Shown: positions 15,422 through 23,725, counted from the stretch's first letter. The stretch: 64,000 bases of DNA from Thiobacillus denitrificans (GCA_002343685.1 DDRS01000042.1:1-64000); one strand, 5' to 3'. A program made the numbers and translations. The notes: a model not told the origin generated them from the sequence alone.

Positions 15422-15936
15422 AACGATTGCTGACAGCGTGGGTGATGAGCCTGCTGCTGGCGGGCGGCGCGCAAGCTGCCGGATTCGAGGCGCGTGCCAG
15501 CGGGCCGGCACCGGAGTTGAAGGCGCGTGATTTGAATGGCGTGCCCGGAACGCTGGCCGACTACCGTGGCAAGGTGGTACTGCTCAATTTCTGGGCGTCA
15601 TGGTGCCCGCCCTGTCTGCGTGAAATGCCGTCGATGGAGCGGCTGCGGGTGAAGCTGGCCGGGCGGCCGCTGGCTATCGTCGCGCTGTCCAGTGCGGAAA
15701 CGCCCGAAGAAGTGAAAGCCTATCTATCCAGAATGAAACTGGGCTTCCCGATTCTGCTTGATCCCGATGGCAGCAACACCCAGCGCTGGAAAGTGTTTGC
15801 GTTGCCCACCACATTCCTGCTGGACGCCGAGGGCCGTGTGCGTTATGTCCTGACCGGCCCGACCGAATGGGATGAAGGGGAGGCCCTGCGGGTGATCGAG
15901 TCGCTGCTGGCGGAGTTGCCGGCGCACGCGAAATAG
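15418..15936 (+). CDS. TlpA-type periplasmic thioredoxin
   Basis: A 172-residue thiol-disulfide protein: signal peptide 1-21 (MKRLLTAWVMSLLLAGGAQA), then an AhpC/TSA-thioredoxin fold of the TlpA/ResA/CcmG type. The active site is WASWCPPCLREMPS with C63 and C66, and the cis-proline loop is FALPTTFLLD. In sulfur oxidisers such proteins (for example SoxW or TlpA) reduce cysteines of SoxY or apocytochromes; which substrate applies here is inference. The ATG at 15418 overlaps the upstream stop and follows a GGGGGTG stretch. Located about 270 bases upstream of soeA. Confidence 0.9.
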   Translation: MKRLLTAWVMSLLLAGGAQAAGFEARASGPAPELKARDLNGVPGTLADYRGKVVLLNFWASWCPPCLREMPSMERLRVKLAGRPLAIVALSSAETPEEVKAYLSRMKLGFPILLDPDGSNTQRWKVFALPTTFLLDAEGRVRYVLTGPTEWDEGEALRVIESLLAELPAHAK

Positions 15937-16203
15937 ACGAAATAAGGATGATTAAGTCTTTAATAAATAAGGGTTTTTCATTAGGTGACCTTATGCGCGT
16001 ATCAGCCATTTTGCTTGCCATGCCAGGGGCTTGAAGTGCAAAATAACAGCATATTCTGAATGATTAATATTTAGCCATCCCCGCAGCATCCAGTGCCGAT
16101 GCGCTGGCACTGCTTCCAGCAGTCACCTAGTGTGTATATCCGGGCAGGAAAAATGCGGTTCCATCGTGGAGCCGCGGGGAACATTTTTGAATCTAGAGAC
16201 CGC
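15937..16203. other. intergenic region upstream of soeA
   Basis: This 267-base gap is AT-richer than its flanks. No gene is supported. It holds a hairpin with 7-bp arms, CAGTGCC and GGCACTG (16091-16112), overlapping a second short one (CTGC-TTCCA-GCAG). The soeABC promoter should be here, but no clear -35/-10 pair stands out; TAATAT near 16065 is one -10 candidate. Confidence 0.4.
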
Positions 16204-19080
16204 ATGAACGCCAAGATAAAACTCGAAAATCACGACGCGCAGGAAATCAAGTACACCACCTGTTACATGTGCGCCTGCCGCTGTGGCATCAAAGTGACGC
16301 TGGAGGACAACAAGGTCCGTTTCATCCAGGGCAACCGCAACCATCCTACCAACCAGGGCGTGCTGTGCGCCAAGGGGTCGGCCGGGATCATGAAGCAGTA
16401 CTCCACCGCCAAGCTGACCCAGCCGCTGATGCGCAAGCCGGGCACCGAGCGCGGCGAGGGGATTTACGAGGCAATTTCCTGGGAGCAGGCGCTCGACGTG
16501 CTGAGCGACCGCCTGGAGGAAATCCGCGCCACCGATCCTTCCAAGCTGGGCTATTTCACCGGGCGCGACCAGATGCAGGCGCTGACCGGCCTGTGGGCGC
16601 AGCAGTTCGGCACCCCCAACTGGTCGGCGCACGGTGGCTTCTGCTCGGTCAATATGGCGGCGGCAGGTCTCTATTCCATTGGCTTTTCGTTCTGGGAGTT
16701 TGGCGCGCCCGACTGGGATTACGCCAAGTATTTCCTGATGTGGGGCGTGGCGGAAGACCACTCGTCCAATCCGATCAAGATCGGCCTGGAAAAATTGAAG
16801 CGCCGCGGCGGCAAGTTCGTCACCGTCAACCCGGTGCGTACCGGCTATTCGGCGATTGCCGATGAATGGCTGCCGATCAAGCCGGGTATGGACGGTCTGC
16901 TGGCGATGTCGATGGTGCACGTGCTGCTGAAGCACGAGAAATTCGATTACGAATTCCTGGTTCGCTACACCAACGCCTCCTGGCTGGTGGTGCAGGCCCC
17001 CGGCCAGAAGGGCGACGGCCTGTTCCTGCGCGATGAAAACGATCAACCGCTGATCTGGGATATCGACAAGGAAGCCTTCAGGAACGGCATGGACGGTGAC
17101 ATCGCCCCCGCGCTGTTCGGCGAATACGTCGCGCCCGACGGCCGCCGCGTCAAGACCGTGATGTCGCTGATGGTCGAGCGCTATCTCGACGCGCGCTATG
17201 CACCGGAAAACGTCGCGCTGGAATGCGGCCTGCCGGCCGAGAGCATCGAGCGTATCGCGCTGGAGATGGCGCATATCGCATTCAAGGAGACGGTCGAGCT
17301 GCCGATCGAATGGACCGATGTGTGGGGCCGCAAGCACGACAAGGTGGTCGGCCGCCCGGTGGCGATGTACGCGATGCGCGGCATTGCGGCGCACTCCAAC
17401 GGTTTCCATTCCTGCCGCGCGATCCACATGATCCAGATGCTGCTGGGCGCGCTCGACGCGCCGGGCAACTTCCGCGCCCGCGCGCCGTATCCGAAGCCGA
17501 TCCCGCCGCATCAGCTGCCGGAAAACAACATCGACATCATCAACGCGCCGAATACGCCGCTATCGCGCCCGCCGCTCGGCTTCCCGACGCGCCCGGAAGA
17601 TCTGGTGATCGACGAGTTCGGCAACCCGCTGCGCATCGACAAGGCCTATTCGTGGGAGGTGCCGATCGCCTCGCACGGCCTGATGCACATGGTCATCACC
17701 AATGCGACCAACCACGATCCCTACGCGCTCGACACGCTGATCCTGTTCATGGCCAACATGGCGTGGAACTCGACCATGAATACGGCGAACATTCAGGACA
17801 TGCTGCGCGCCAAGGATCCGGAAGAGCCGGACCAGTACAAGATTCCGTTCCTGGTGGTGATCGACGCCTTCCATTCGGAGATGACCAACTTCGCCGACCT
17901 GATCCTGCCGGACACCACGTATCTGGAGCGTCACGACACCATCTCGCTACTCGACCGCCCAATTTCCGAGCCAGATGCGGCTGCCGACGCGATTCGTTAC
18001 CCGCTGGTCAAACCTGATCGCGATGTGCGCCCGTGGCAGGAAGTGATGGTCGAACTGGCGGGGCGTCTGAAATTCCCGGCTTTCACCAAGCCTGACGGCA
18101 CCCCCAAGTTCAGCGGCTACCAGGACTTCATCGTCAACTACGAGCGTTCGCCCGGCATCGGCTTCCTTGCTGGCTGGCGCGGCAAGGACGGCACCCAGTC
18201 GCTGAAAGGCGAGCCGAATCCGAACCAGTGGGAGAAGTACATCGAGAATCAGAGCTTCTACGCCCACCACTGGCCCGACAACCAGAAATACATGCGCTAC
18301 GCCAACAAGGATTACCTCGACGTGGCGGCGGACGTCGGCTTCGTCGGCAAGGCCGAGCCCATCATCATGCAGTTCTATTCCGAGCCGCTGCAGAAATTCC
18401 GCCTCGCCGGGCAGGGCCTGTACGACGGTCCGCAACCCAACAACCTGGTCGACCGCGAGCGTCTGGTGAAATACTTCGACCCGCTGCCGATGTGGTACGA
18501 ACCGCTCGAACAGCAACGCGTCGACGCGGATGAATATCCCTTCTTCGCGCTCACCCAGCGCCCGATGTTCATGTACCACTCGTGGGATTCGCAGAACGTG
18601 TGGCTGCGTCAGATCATGGCGCAAAACTTCATGTACATGAACGCGCGCAAGGCGGCGGAAATGGGCATCAAGGACTTCGACTGGATCTGGGTCGAATCGC
18701 ACAACGGCAAGATCCGCTGCCAGGTCAAGACCATGGAAGGCACCCAGGAGGACACCATCTGGACCTGGAACGCCATCGGCAAGCAGAAGGGCGCCTGGGG
18801 CCTGAAGGAAAATGCGTCGGAAGCGACCAAGGGCTTCCTGCTCAACCACCTGATCTCCGAACTGCTGCCGGAAAAGGCGGGCGAGCGCCGCGTCACCAAC
18901 TCCGACCCGGTCACCGGCCAGGCCGCATGGTTCGACCTGCGCGTGAAGATCTGGAAGGCCGCGCCGGGCGAGACCGGCTCCTGGCCGCAGTTTGACGAAC
19001 TGAAACCGCTGCCGGGCGACGAACGCTACGAGCGGCCGGATGTGTTGCGCTACGACGCACGCACCCACGAAAAGAACTGA
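16204..19080 (+). CDS. soeA: SoeA, molybdopterin subunit of quinone-linked sulfite dehydrogenase
   Basis: A 958-residue molybdenum oxidoreductase of the complex iron-sulfur molybdoenzyme (DMSO reductase) family. No signal peptide is present, as expected for the cytoplasmic SoeABC. The N-terminal [4Fe-4S] ligands are C20, C23 and C27 in CYMCACRCGI and C55 in GVLCAKG. The molybdopterin domains follow, with LGYFTGRDQMQALTG, SAHGGFCSVNMAA (candidate Mo-coordinating region), and the C-terminal dinucleotide-binding domain with FALTQRPMFMYHSWDSQN. Gene order A-B-C matches known soeABC operons. It oxidises sulfite to sulfate on the cytoplasmic side, feeding electrons to quinone. The ATG at 16204 is chosen; an ATG at 16153 with AGGA before it is an alternative that adds 17 residues. 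A related polysulfide or thiosulfate reductase function cannot be fully excluded by eye. Confidence 0.88.
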   Translation: MNAKIKLENHDAQEIKYTTCYMCACRCGIKVTLEDNKVRFIQGNRNHPTNQGVLCAKGSAGIMKQYSTAKLTQPLMRKPGTERGEGIYEAISWEQALDVLSDRLEEIRATDPSKLGYFTGRDQMQALTGLWAQQFGTPNWSAHGGFCSVNMAAAGLYSIGFSFWEFGAPDWDYAKYFLMWGVAEDHSSNPIKIGLEKLKRRGGKFVTVNPVRTGYSAIADEWLPIKPGMDGLLAMSMVHVLLKHEKFDYEFLVRYTNASWLVVQAPGQKGDGLFLRDENDQPLIWDIDKEAFRNGMDGDIAPALFGEYVAPDGRRVKTVMSLMVERYLDARYAPENVALECGLPAESIERIALEMAHIAFKETVELPIEWTDVWGRKHDKVVGRPVAMYAMRGIAAHSNGFHSCRAIHMIQMLLGALDAPGNFRARAPYPKPIPPHQLPENNIDIINAPNTPLSRPPLGFPTRPEDLVIDEFGNPLRIDKAYSWEVPIASHGLMHMVITNATNHDPYALDTLILFMANMAWNSTMNTANIQDMLRAKDPEEPDQYKIPFLVVIDAFHSEMTNFADLILPDTTYLERHDTISLLDRPISEPDAAADAIRYPLVKPDRDVRPWQEVMVELAGRLKFPAFTKPDGTPKFSGYQDFIVNYERSPGIGFLAGWRGKDGTQSLKGEPNPNQWEKYIENQSFYAHHWPDNQKYMRYANKDYLDVAADVGFVGKAEPIIMQFYSEPLQKFRLAGQGLYDGPQPNNLVDRERLVKYFDPLPMWYEPLEQQRVDADEYPFFALTQRPMFMYHSWDSQNVWLRQIMAQNFMYMNARKAAEMGIKDFDWIWVESHNGKIRCQVKTMEGTQEDTIWTWNAIGKQKGAWGLKENASEATKGFLLNHLISELLPEKAGERRVTNSDPVTGQAAWFDLRVKIWKAAPGETGSWPQFDELKPLPGDERYERPDVLRYDARTHEKN

Positions 19081-19112
19081 GTAGTACCCGAAATAAATAA
19101 AGCGAGCACAAA

Positions 19113-19808
19113 ATGAGACTTGGATTGGTCATCGACCTCGACGTGTGCGTGGGCTGTCATGCTTGCGCCATCGCCTGCAAGGAATGGAACGCCTCCGGCA
19201 CCATCGGCCCGTTGTCCGACTACCAGCCTTACGGCGCGGAGCCGTCGGGCGTATGGTTCAACCGGATCCGCCATTACGAAATGGACGAGTATCCGAACAA
19301 CAAGACGGTCAACTTCCCGATGTCGTGCATGCACTGCGAGGATGCCGACTGCGTCACCGTGTGCCCGACCGGCGCTTCGTACAAACGCGCCGAGGACGGC
19401 ATCGTGCTGATCGACCAGGACAAGTGCATGGGCTGCAACTACTGCTCGTGGGCCTGTCCCTACGGCGCGCGCGAACTCGACCGCTCCAGCGGCACGATGA
19501 AGAAGTGCACCCTGTGCGTCGACCGCATCTACGATCAGAACCTGCCGGTCGAGGAGCGCCAGCCCTCGTGCGTGCTCACCTGCCCGGCGCACGCCCGCAT
19601 GTTCGGCGACTTCGACGACCCCGATTCGGCAGTGTCGCGCACCGTGCGCGAGCGCGGCGGCTTCCCGCTGATGCCCGAGCTCAACTACAACCCGACCAAC
19701 ACATATCTTCCGCCGCGCCGCAAGCCGGTGATCCCGGTCGAGACCCAGCCCAAGGGTGGCTTGAAGGAAAGCATCAAGCAGTTTGCCAACAAGCTGGTGC
19801 GCCGTTGA
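19113..19808 (+). CDS. soeB: SoeB, four-cluster ferredoxin subunit
   Basis: A 231-residue iron-sulfur electron-transfer subunit of the DmsB/PsrB type. Four cysteine groups for four [4Fe-4S] clusters are visible: CVGCHACAIAC, CMHCEDADCVTVC, CMGCNYCSWAC and the split pair CTLCVD with CVLTC. It passes electrons from the molybdopterin subunit to the membrane anchor. It follows soeA by 32 bases and precedes soeC by 35. The C-terminal Pro- and Arg-rich tail (LPPRRKPVIPVETQ) is family-typical. The start ATG has only a weak ribosome site. Confidence 0.92.
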   Translation: MRLGLVIDLDVCVGCHACAIACKEWNASGTIGPLSDYQPYGAEPSGVWFNRIRHYEMDEYPNNKTVNFPMSCMHCEDADCVTVCPTGASYKRAEDGIVLIDQDKCMGCNYCSWACPYGARELDRSSGTMKKCTLCVDRIYDQNLPVEERQPSCVLTCPAHARMFGDFDDPDSAVSRTVRERGGFPLMPELNYNPTNTYLPPRRKPVIPVETQPKGGLKESIKQFANKLVRR

Positions 19809-19843
19809 ACCGCGCTGCCCAATAAATAGAGCCAGGAGAATCC

Positions 19844-20782
19844 ATGCATCCCGCTTTCTCAGTCATCTTCTTCACCGTGGCATCGGGCGCCGGTTTCGGC
19901 CTGTTCTCGCTGCTGTTCATTGCGGACACGTTCAAACTTGGCGGCGGATTCACGCCCACCCAGCTGGTCATCGGCGGAATCGTCGCGATGGGCCTGATCA
20001 TGTTCGGCCTGCTGTCGTCCACCTTCCACCTCGCCAACCCGAAAAACGCCTGGCGCGCCTTCAGCCGCTTCCGCACCTCCTGGCTGTCGCGTGAAGGCGT
20101 GTTTGCCGTGGTATTCATGCCGCTGGCGCTGATCTACCTCGCCTGCATCTGGTTCGACGCACCGCTGTGGCTGCGTGAAACCTTCGGTTTCCTGACCGCC
20201 GTGCTGGCCTGGATCACGGTGTTTTCCACCGGCATGATCTACGCCTGCCTGAAGACCATCCGCCAGTGGAACACCCCGCTGGTGCCCGCCAACTATCTGG
20301 CGCTGGGCTATGCCAGCGGCAGTCTGCTGCTGCTGCTGGGCGCGGTCTATACCGGCCTCGATACCACGCCCTACATTGCGATGTCGGCGCTGATCGTCTC
20401 GATCGCCGCAGTGCTGAAGGCGATCTATTATTTCTGGATTCGCAGCCCAGGTTTGACGCCCACCATCAATACCGCCACCGGTCTGACTCGTGCCAAGGTC
20501 AAGCTGCTCGACACCGGCCATACCCATGGCACCTTCCTGACCCAGGAATTCGGCTTCCAGATCGCGCGGCAGAAAGCCGGCCTGCTCAAGGCCGTGGTTT
20601 TCGTGCTGGGCTTCGCCTTGCCCGGCCTGATGCTGGTATGGGTCTTCAACCAGCATGGCGGACAAACCGCCGCCATCGTCGCGGCCCTGGCGGGCATCGC
20701 CGGCGCCGCGGTCGAGCGCTGGCTGTTTTTCGCAGAGGCGCGCCACGTGGTCAACCTGTATCACGGCGCCCAGCGCTGTTGA
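19844..20782 (+). CDS. soeC: SoeC, membrane anchor subunit (DmsC-type)
   Basis: A 312-residue membrane protein with about eight predicted helices, starting HPAFSVIFFTVASGAGFGLF, a DmsC-type first helix. Other helices include IVAMGLIMFGLLSSTF, GVFAVVFMPLALIYLACIW and LKAVVFVLGFALPGLMLVWVF. The conserved SSTFHLANPKNAWRAFSRFRTSWLSREG region between helices 2 and 3 is the DmsC signature. It docks SoeAB to the cytoplasmic face of the inner membrane and transfers electrons to quinone. A clear AGGAG precedes the ATG. Confidence 0.92.
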   Translation: MHPAFSVIFFTVASGAGFGLFSLLFIADTFKLGGGFTPTQLVIGGIVAMGLIMFGLLSSTFHLANPKNAWRAFSRFRTSWLSREGVFAVVFMPLALIYLACIWFDAPLWLRETFGFLTAVLAWITVFSTGMIYACLKTIRQWNTPLVPANYLALGYASGSLLLLLGAVYTGLDTTPYIAMSALIVSIAAVLKAIYYFWIRSPGLTPTINTATGLTRAKVKLLDTGHTHGTFLTQEFGFQIARQKAGLLKAVVFVLGFALPGLMLVWVFNQHGGQTAAIVAALAGIAGAAVERWLFFAEARHVVNLYHGAQRC

Positions 20783-20874
20783 GCAGGCCGGAAACGCCGC
20801 AGAAGCCCGCCCGGTGTGAAAGACTCGGGCGAGCAGCAGAGGGCAGGGGCATCGTTCCCATAGCGGGCGGGTGC

Positions 20875-20916
20875 TTGGCGTGCCGTTTTCTTTAGGGTAT
20901 ATTAGAGAACTCTAAT
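20875..20916 (+). promoter_or_regulatory. rhd-tusA-dsrE2 promoter with perfect 16-bp palindromic operator
   Basis: A -35 TTGGCG (20875-20880) and -10 TATATT (20898-20903) are 17 bases apart. The palindrome ATTAGAGAACTCTAAT (20901-20916) has two perfect 7-bp arms around AA, overlapping the -10 and the expected start of transcription. Such placement suits a repressor of ArsR or similar dimeric type. The regulator is not in the window. The 90 bases before it, after soeC, hold only weak GC-rich complementarity. Confidence 0.65.
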
Positions 20917-20942
20917 TTCTCCATTTCAGGAGTGTGACATCT

Positions 20943-21272
20943 ATGTTCGGACTGTCAGGTTTCAAGGAAGTCGATCCCGGCTACGTCGCGGAAATCGCAG
21001 CCCAGGGCGCGCATCTGATCGATGTGCGCACCGAGGCCGAAGTGGCGCAGGGCGTGATCGATGGCGCCATCCACATTCCGCTGCACCTGCTGCCGCTGCG
21101 CGCGGCCGATGTTCCCCAGGACAGACCCGTGGTGATCTACTGCCGCTCCGGTGCGCGATCGGCCCAGGCGTGTGCGTTCATGGCTTCCCGGGGCTACGGC
21201 AACATGCACAACCTGGCTGGCGGCATCATGGCGTGGGCACGCTCCGGCAATGCCCTCATCCGGCCGCGCTGA
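20943..21272 (+). CDS. rhodanese-domain sulfurtransferase (Rhd)
   Basis: A 109-residue single-domain rhodanese, a cytoplasmic sulfane-sulfur carrier. The active loop is CRSGAR with catalytic C67 in VVIYCRSGARSAQA, and the domain starts with AHLIDVRTEAEVAQGVIDGAIHIPL. In sulfur oxidisers the gene order rhd-tusA-dsrE2 encodes a relay in which rhodanese mobilises sulfur to TusA. The ATG at 20943 has AGGAG ten bases upstream; an in-frame GTG at 20934 is less likely because it abuts that site. Confidence 0.9.
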   Translation: MFGLSGFKEVDPGYVAEIAAQGAHLIDVRTEAEVAQGVIDGAIHIPLHLLPLRAADVPQDRPVVIYCRSGARSAQACAFMASRGYGNMHNLAGGIMAWARSGNALIRPR

Positions 21273-21409
21273 AGCCACGGTTCAAGACGATTTGAAGGAG
21301 TAGCCAGATTTTCCGGCAGCGCTGCAATTTCGGTTGCAATGGGAAAATTTCTGGTTTAAGGTACCGCAGCGTTTTTTAGTACATAATTATTTAATGTAAG
21401 GAGAACCAA

Positions 21410-21637
21410 ATGAATTTCGATAAAGAACTCGATGCCCGCGGCCTGAACTGTCCCCTGCCCATTCTGCGCGCCAAGAAGGCCCTGGCTGATGTCGGAAGCG
21501 GACAAGTACTGAAAATCCTGTCCACCGACCCGGGGTCGGTCAAGGACTTCGCCGCTTTCGCCAAGCAGACCGGCAATGAACTGCTGTCTACCGCCGAAGC
21601 GGGCGGCGAATTCACCTTCTTCATGAAGAAAAAATAA
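21410..21637 (+). CDS. tusA: TusA-family sulfur carrier
   Basis: A 75-residue TusA-like protein with the signature CPxP, seen as LDARGLNCPLPILRAKKAL; C14 carries the persulfide. In this cluster TusA takes sulfur from rhodanese or DsrE2 and donates it to Dsr or sHdr-type oxidation systems, neither of which is in this window. A strong AAGGAG site precedes the ATG by seven bases. The 137 bases between rhd and tusA are AT-rich at the end (TTTTTTAGTACATAATTATTTAA), so a second promoter is possible. Confidence 0.93.
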   Translation: MNFDKELDARGLNCPLPILRAKKALADVGSGQVLKILSTDPGSVKDFAAFAKQTGNELLSTAEAGGEFTFFMKKK

Positions 21638-21652
21638 ATACAAAAACCAAAC

Positions 21653-21707
21653 CAGCGCCGTTCGTTCCGGGGGCACACAGCCAGGAACCTACGGCGCTGT
21701 TTTTTTA
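21653..21707 (+). terminator. intrinsic terminator after tusA
   Basis: Arms CAGCGCCGT (21653-21661) and ACGGCGCTG (21691-21699) form a 9-bp stem, extended by TTCC/GGAA inside the loop, followed by eight T. It lies between tusA and dsrE2, so dsrE2 would receive less readthrough. Confidence 0.8.
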
Positions 21708-21730
21708 ACCGGCAGAGGAGAGATTTGAGC

Positions 21731-22240
21731 ATGGATACCAAAAAAATGGCCATTATCGCTACCAAGGGCACGCTGGACTGGGCTTACCCCCCGTTCATCC
21801 TGGCTTCGACGGCGGCGGCGCTGGGTTATGAAACCCAGATTTTCTTCACTTTCTACGGTCTCCAGCTCGTCCGCAAGGACTTGTCTGTCCTCAAAGTGAG
21901 CCCGCTGGGCAACCCCGGCATGCCGATGAAAATGCCGTTCGGCCCCAAGTGGTTCAAGAGCATCAACTGGAACATGCCCAACGCCATCCAGGCCATCATC
22001 CCGGGCTATGAAAACGTGGCGACGGCCCTGATGAAGCAGACCATCGCCAACAACGGCGTGGCCACCATTCCCGACCTGCGCGAACTGTGCCAGGAAGCCG
22101 AGGTCAAGTTCATCGCCTGCCAGATGACGGTCGAACTGTTCGGCTTCGAGCATTCCGACTTCATCGACGGCCTCGAGTACGGCGGCGCCGCCACCTTCTT
22201 CGAGTTCGCCGGCGAGACCGATATCTGCCTGTTCATCTAG
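21731..22240 (+). CDS. dsrE2: DsrE2-like sulfur-transfer protein
   Basis: A 169-residue DsrE/DsrF/DrsH-like protein of the DsrE2 subgroup, which works with Rhd and TusA in bacterial sulfur oxidisers. It starts MDTKKMAIIATKGTLDWAYP and keeps the subgroup's hydrophobic face (FFTFYGLQLVRKD, GNPGMPMKMPFGP). Candidate persulfide cysteines are C120 (LRELCQEA) and C130 (KFIACQMTVELFG); C166 is near the C-terminus. ATG 21731 is preferred over a TTG two codons earlier since GAGGAGAG lies at suitable distance. It is followed by a strong terminator. Confidence 0.88.
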   Translation: MDTKKMAIIATKGTLDWAYPPFILASTAAALGYETQIFFTFYGLQLVRKDLSVLKVSPLGNPGMPMKMPFGPKWFKSINWNMPNAIQAIIPGYENVATALMKQTIANNGVATIPDLRELCQEAEVKFIACQMTVELFGFEHSDFIDGLEYGGAATFFEFAGETDICLFI

Positions 22241-22258
22241 AACAGATTGCCGCCCATG

Positions 22259-22291
22259 AAAAAAGAGCCGAAGCGATTCGGCTCTTTTTTT
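22259..22291 (+). terminator. intrinsic terminator after dsrE2
   Basis: An exact stem AAAAAAGAGCCGAA against TTCGGCTCTTTTTT with loop GCGA and a T-run. It can act in both directions and closes the sulfur-transfer cluster before the FadL-like gene. Confidence 0.9.
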
Positions 22292-22433
22292 GTGTCTTTT
22301 GCACCACATCTTGCTTTGTTTATCCGGGCGGATGAATGGCTCCGCTTGTCTAAGCGCTAGCACGGGCGTAGCCTTCGCTCAGGTCATCAAAAAAAACTGT
22401 CTGTCGTAATTTTACCAACAAGAGGAGATACCA

Positions 22434-23675
22434 ATGAAGTTCACGCGCGTATTCGCATTCATGGCACTGGCGGGTCTGGCGGGCAGCGCCTACGCCACCA
22501 ACGGCTATTTTTCGCACGGCTACGGCATGAAAGCCAAGGGGATGGCTGGTGCGGCCACTGCCAGCTCGGATGATGCCTTTGGCGGCGCCAACAACCCCGC
22601 CTCGATGGCGTTTGCCGGCAACCGCCTTGACCTGGGCGCGGATCTGTTCAGCCCGCGACGTGAAGCCAGCCGTACGGGTGGTGGTTTGAATGGAACGGTT
22701 GAAAGTGACTCCAAGTACTTTCTGATTCCCGAGTTTGGCTACAACCATATGTACAGCAATGATCTTGCGCTAGGCGTGACGGTATATGGCAATGGTGGCA
22801 TGAACACCAACTACAAGAATCTCAATCTGCTGGGTGGTTCTGGCAAGCTAGGTGTTGATCTGATGCAGTTGATCGTAGCGCCGACTGCGGCATATAAAAT
22901 TGCACCCAACCACTCCCTTGGCATTTCTCCGCTAATCGGTTATCAACGTTTTAAGGCATATGGTTTGCAAGCCTTTGCGCTGACGCCTGGAATGTCTTCT
23001 GACCCGGCAAATGTGACCAATAATGGGTACGATGATTCGTTTGGTTATGGTGTGCGTATCGGCTACATGGGCAAGATTTCTCCGACAGTAGCCATCGGCG
23101 CGGCCTACGCATCGAAGATGAAATTCGACGAATTTTCCGAATACAAGGGCCTGTTTGCTGAACAGGGGGGCTTCGACATTCCGGAGAACTACAATCTCGG
23201 TGTGGCATGGCAGGCAACCCCCGCAGTCAAACTGGCGCTGGATTATCAGCGGATTAACTATAGCAAGATCAACTCTGTCGGTAATCCTTCCGCCAATTCG
23301 CTATTGGGCGTGGGTCAGTTGGGCGCAGACAATGGATCGGGCTTTGGCTGGGATAATGTGGATGTGTGGAAGCTGGGCATGGAGTACAAATACAGCCAGA
23401 AGCTGACTTTGCGTGCCGGTTACAGCCATACTGATAACCCCATCAAGGGCTCTGACATGGGCGAAGCAATGTTCAACATCTTGGCGCTTGCAGTGATTGA
23501 GAACCATGCAACATTAGGCCTCACTTACACGCTGGCATCCGGCAATGAGGTGACCATGTCTTATATGCATGGCTTCAAGAATGATGTATCTGGTGCTGAC
23601 CCGTTCTTCGGAGGTACCGATAAGATTGAGATGTACCAGAACTCGCTGGGTATCCAGTACAGCTGGAAAATGTAA
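22434..23675 (+). CDS. FadL/TodX-family outer-membrane protein
   Basis: A 413-residue beta-barrel of the OMPP1/FadL/TodX family, which lets hydrophobic compounds cross the outer membrane. Signal peptide MKFTRVFAFMALAGLAGSAYA, then the family N-terminus TNGYFSHGYGMKAKGMAGAA with SSDDAFGGANNPASMAF (the NPA motif of FadL). The barrel ends with an aromatic-rich strand, SLGIQYSWKM. AAGAGGAG precedes the ATG. Base composition drops from about base 22740 onward compared with its neighbours. Position right after sulfur-carrier genes suggests, without proof, uptake of a hydrophobic sulfur compound. The native ligand is unknown. The 193-base gap before it holds the dsrE2 terminator and no clear promoter. 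Confidence 0.88.
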   Translation: MKFTRVFAFMALAGLAGSAYATNGYFSHGYGMKAKGMAGAATASSDDAFGGANNPASMAFAGNRLDLGADLFSPRREASRTGGGLNGTVESDSKYFLIPEFGYNHMYSNDLALGVTVYGNGGMNTNYKNLNLLGGSGKLGVDLMQLIVAPTAAYKIAPNHSLGISPLIGYQRFKAYGLQAFALTPGMSSDPANVTNNGYDDSFGYGVRIGYMGKISPTVAIGAAYASKMKFDEFSEYKGLFAEQGGFDIPENYNLGVAWQATPAVKLALDYQRINYSKINSVGNPSANSLLGVGQLGADNGSGFGWDNVDVWKLGMEYKYSQKLTLRAGYSHTDNPIKGSDMGEAMFNILALAVIENHATLGLTYTLASGNEVTMSYMHGFKNDVSGADPFFGGTDKIEMYQNSLGIQYSWKM

Positions 23676-23699
23676 TCAGCAGTGGGTTGGCTGATCAAG

Positions 23700-23725
23700 G
23701 CCGGGGTTTCGACCCCGGCTTTTTT
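23700..23725 (+). terminator. intrinsic terminator after the fadL-like gene
   Basis: Stem GCCGGGG paired with CCCCGGC, loop TTTCGA, then six T. Confidence 0.88.
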
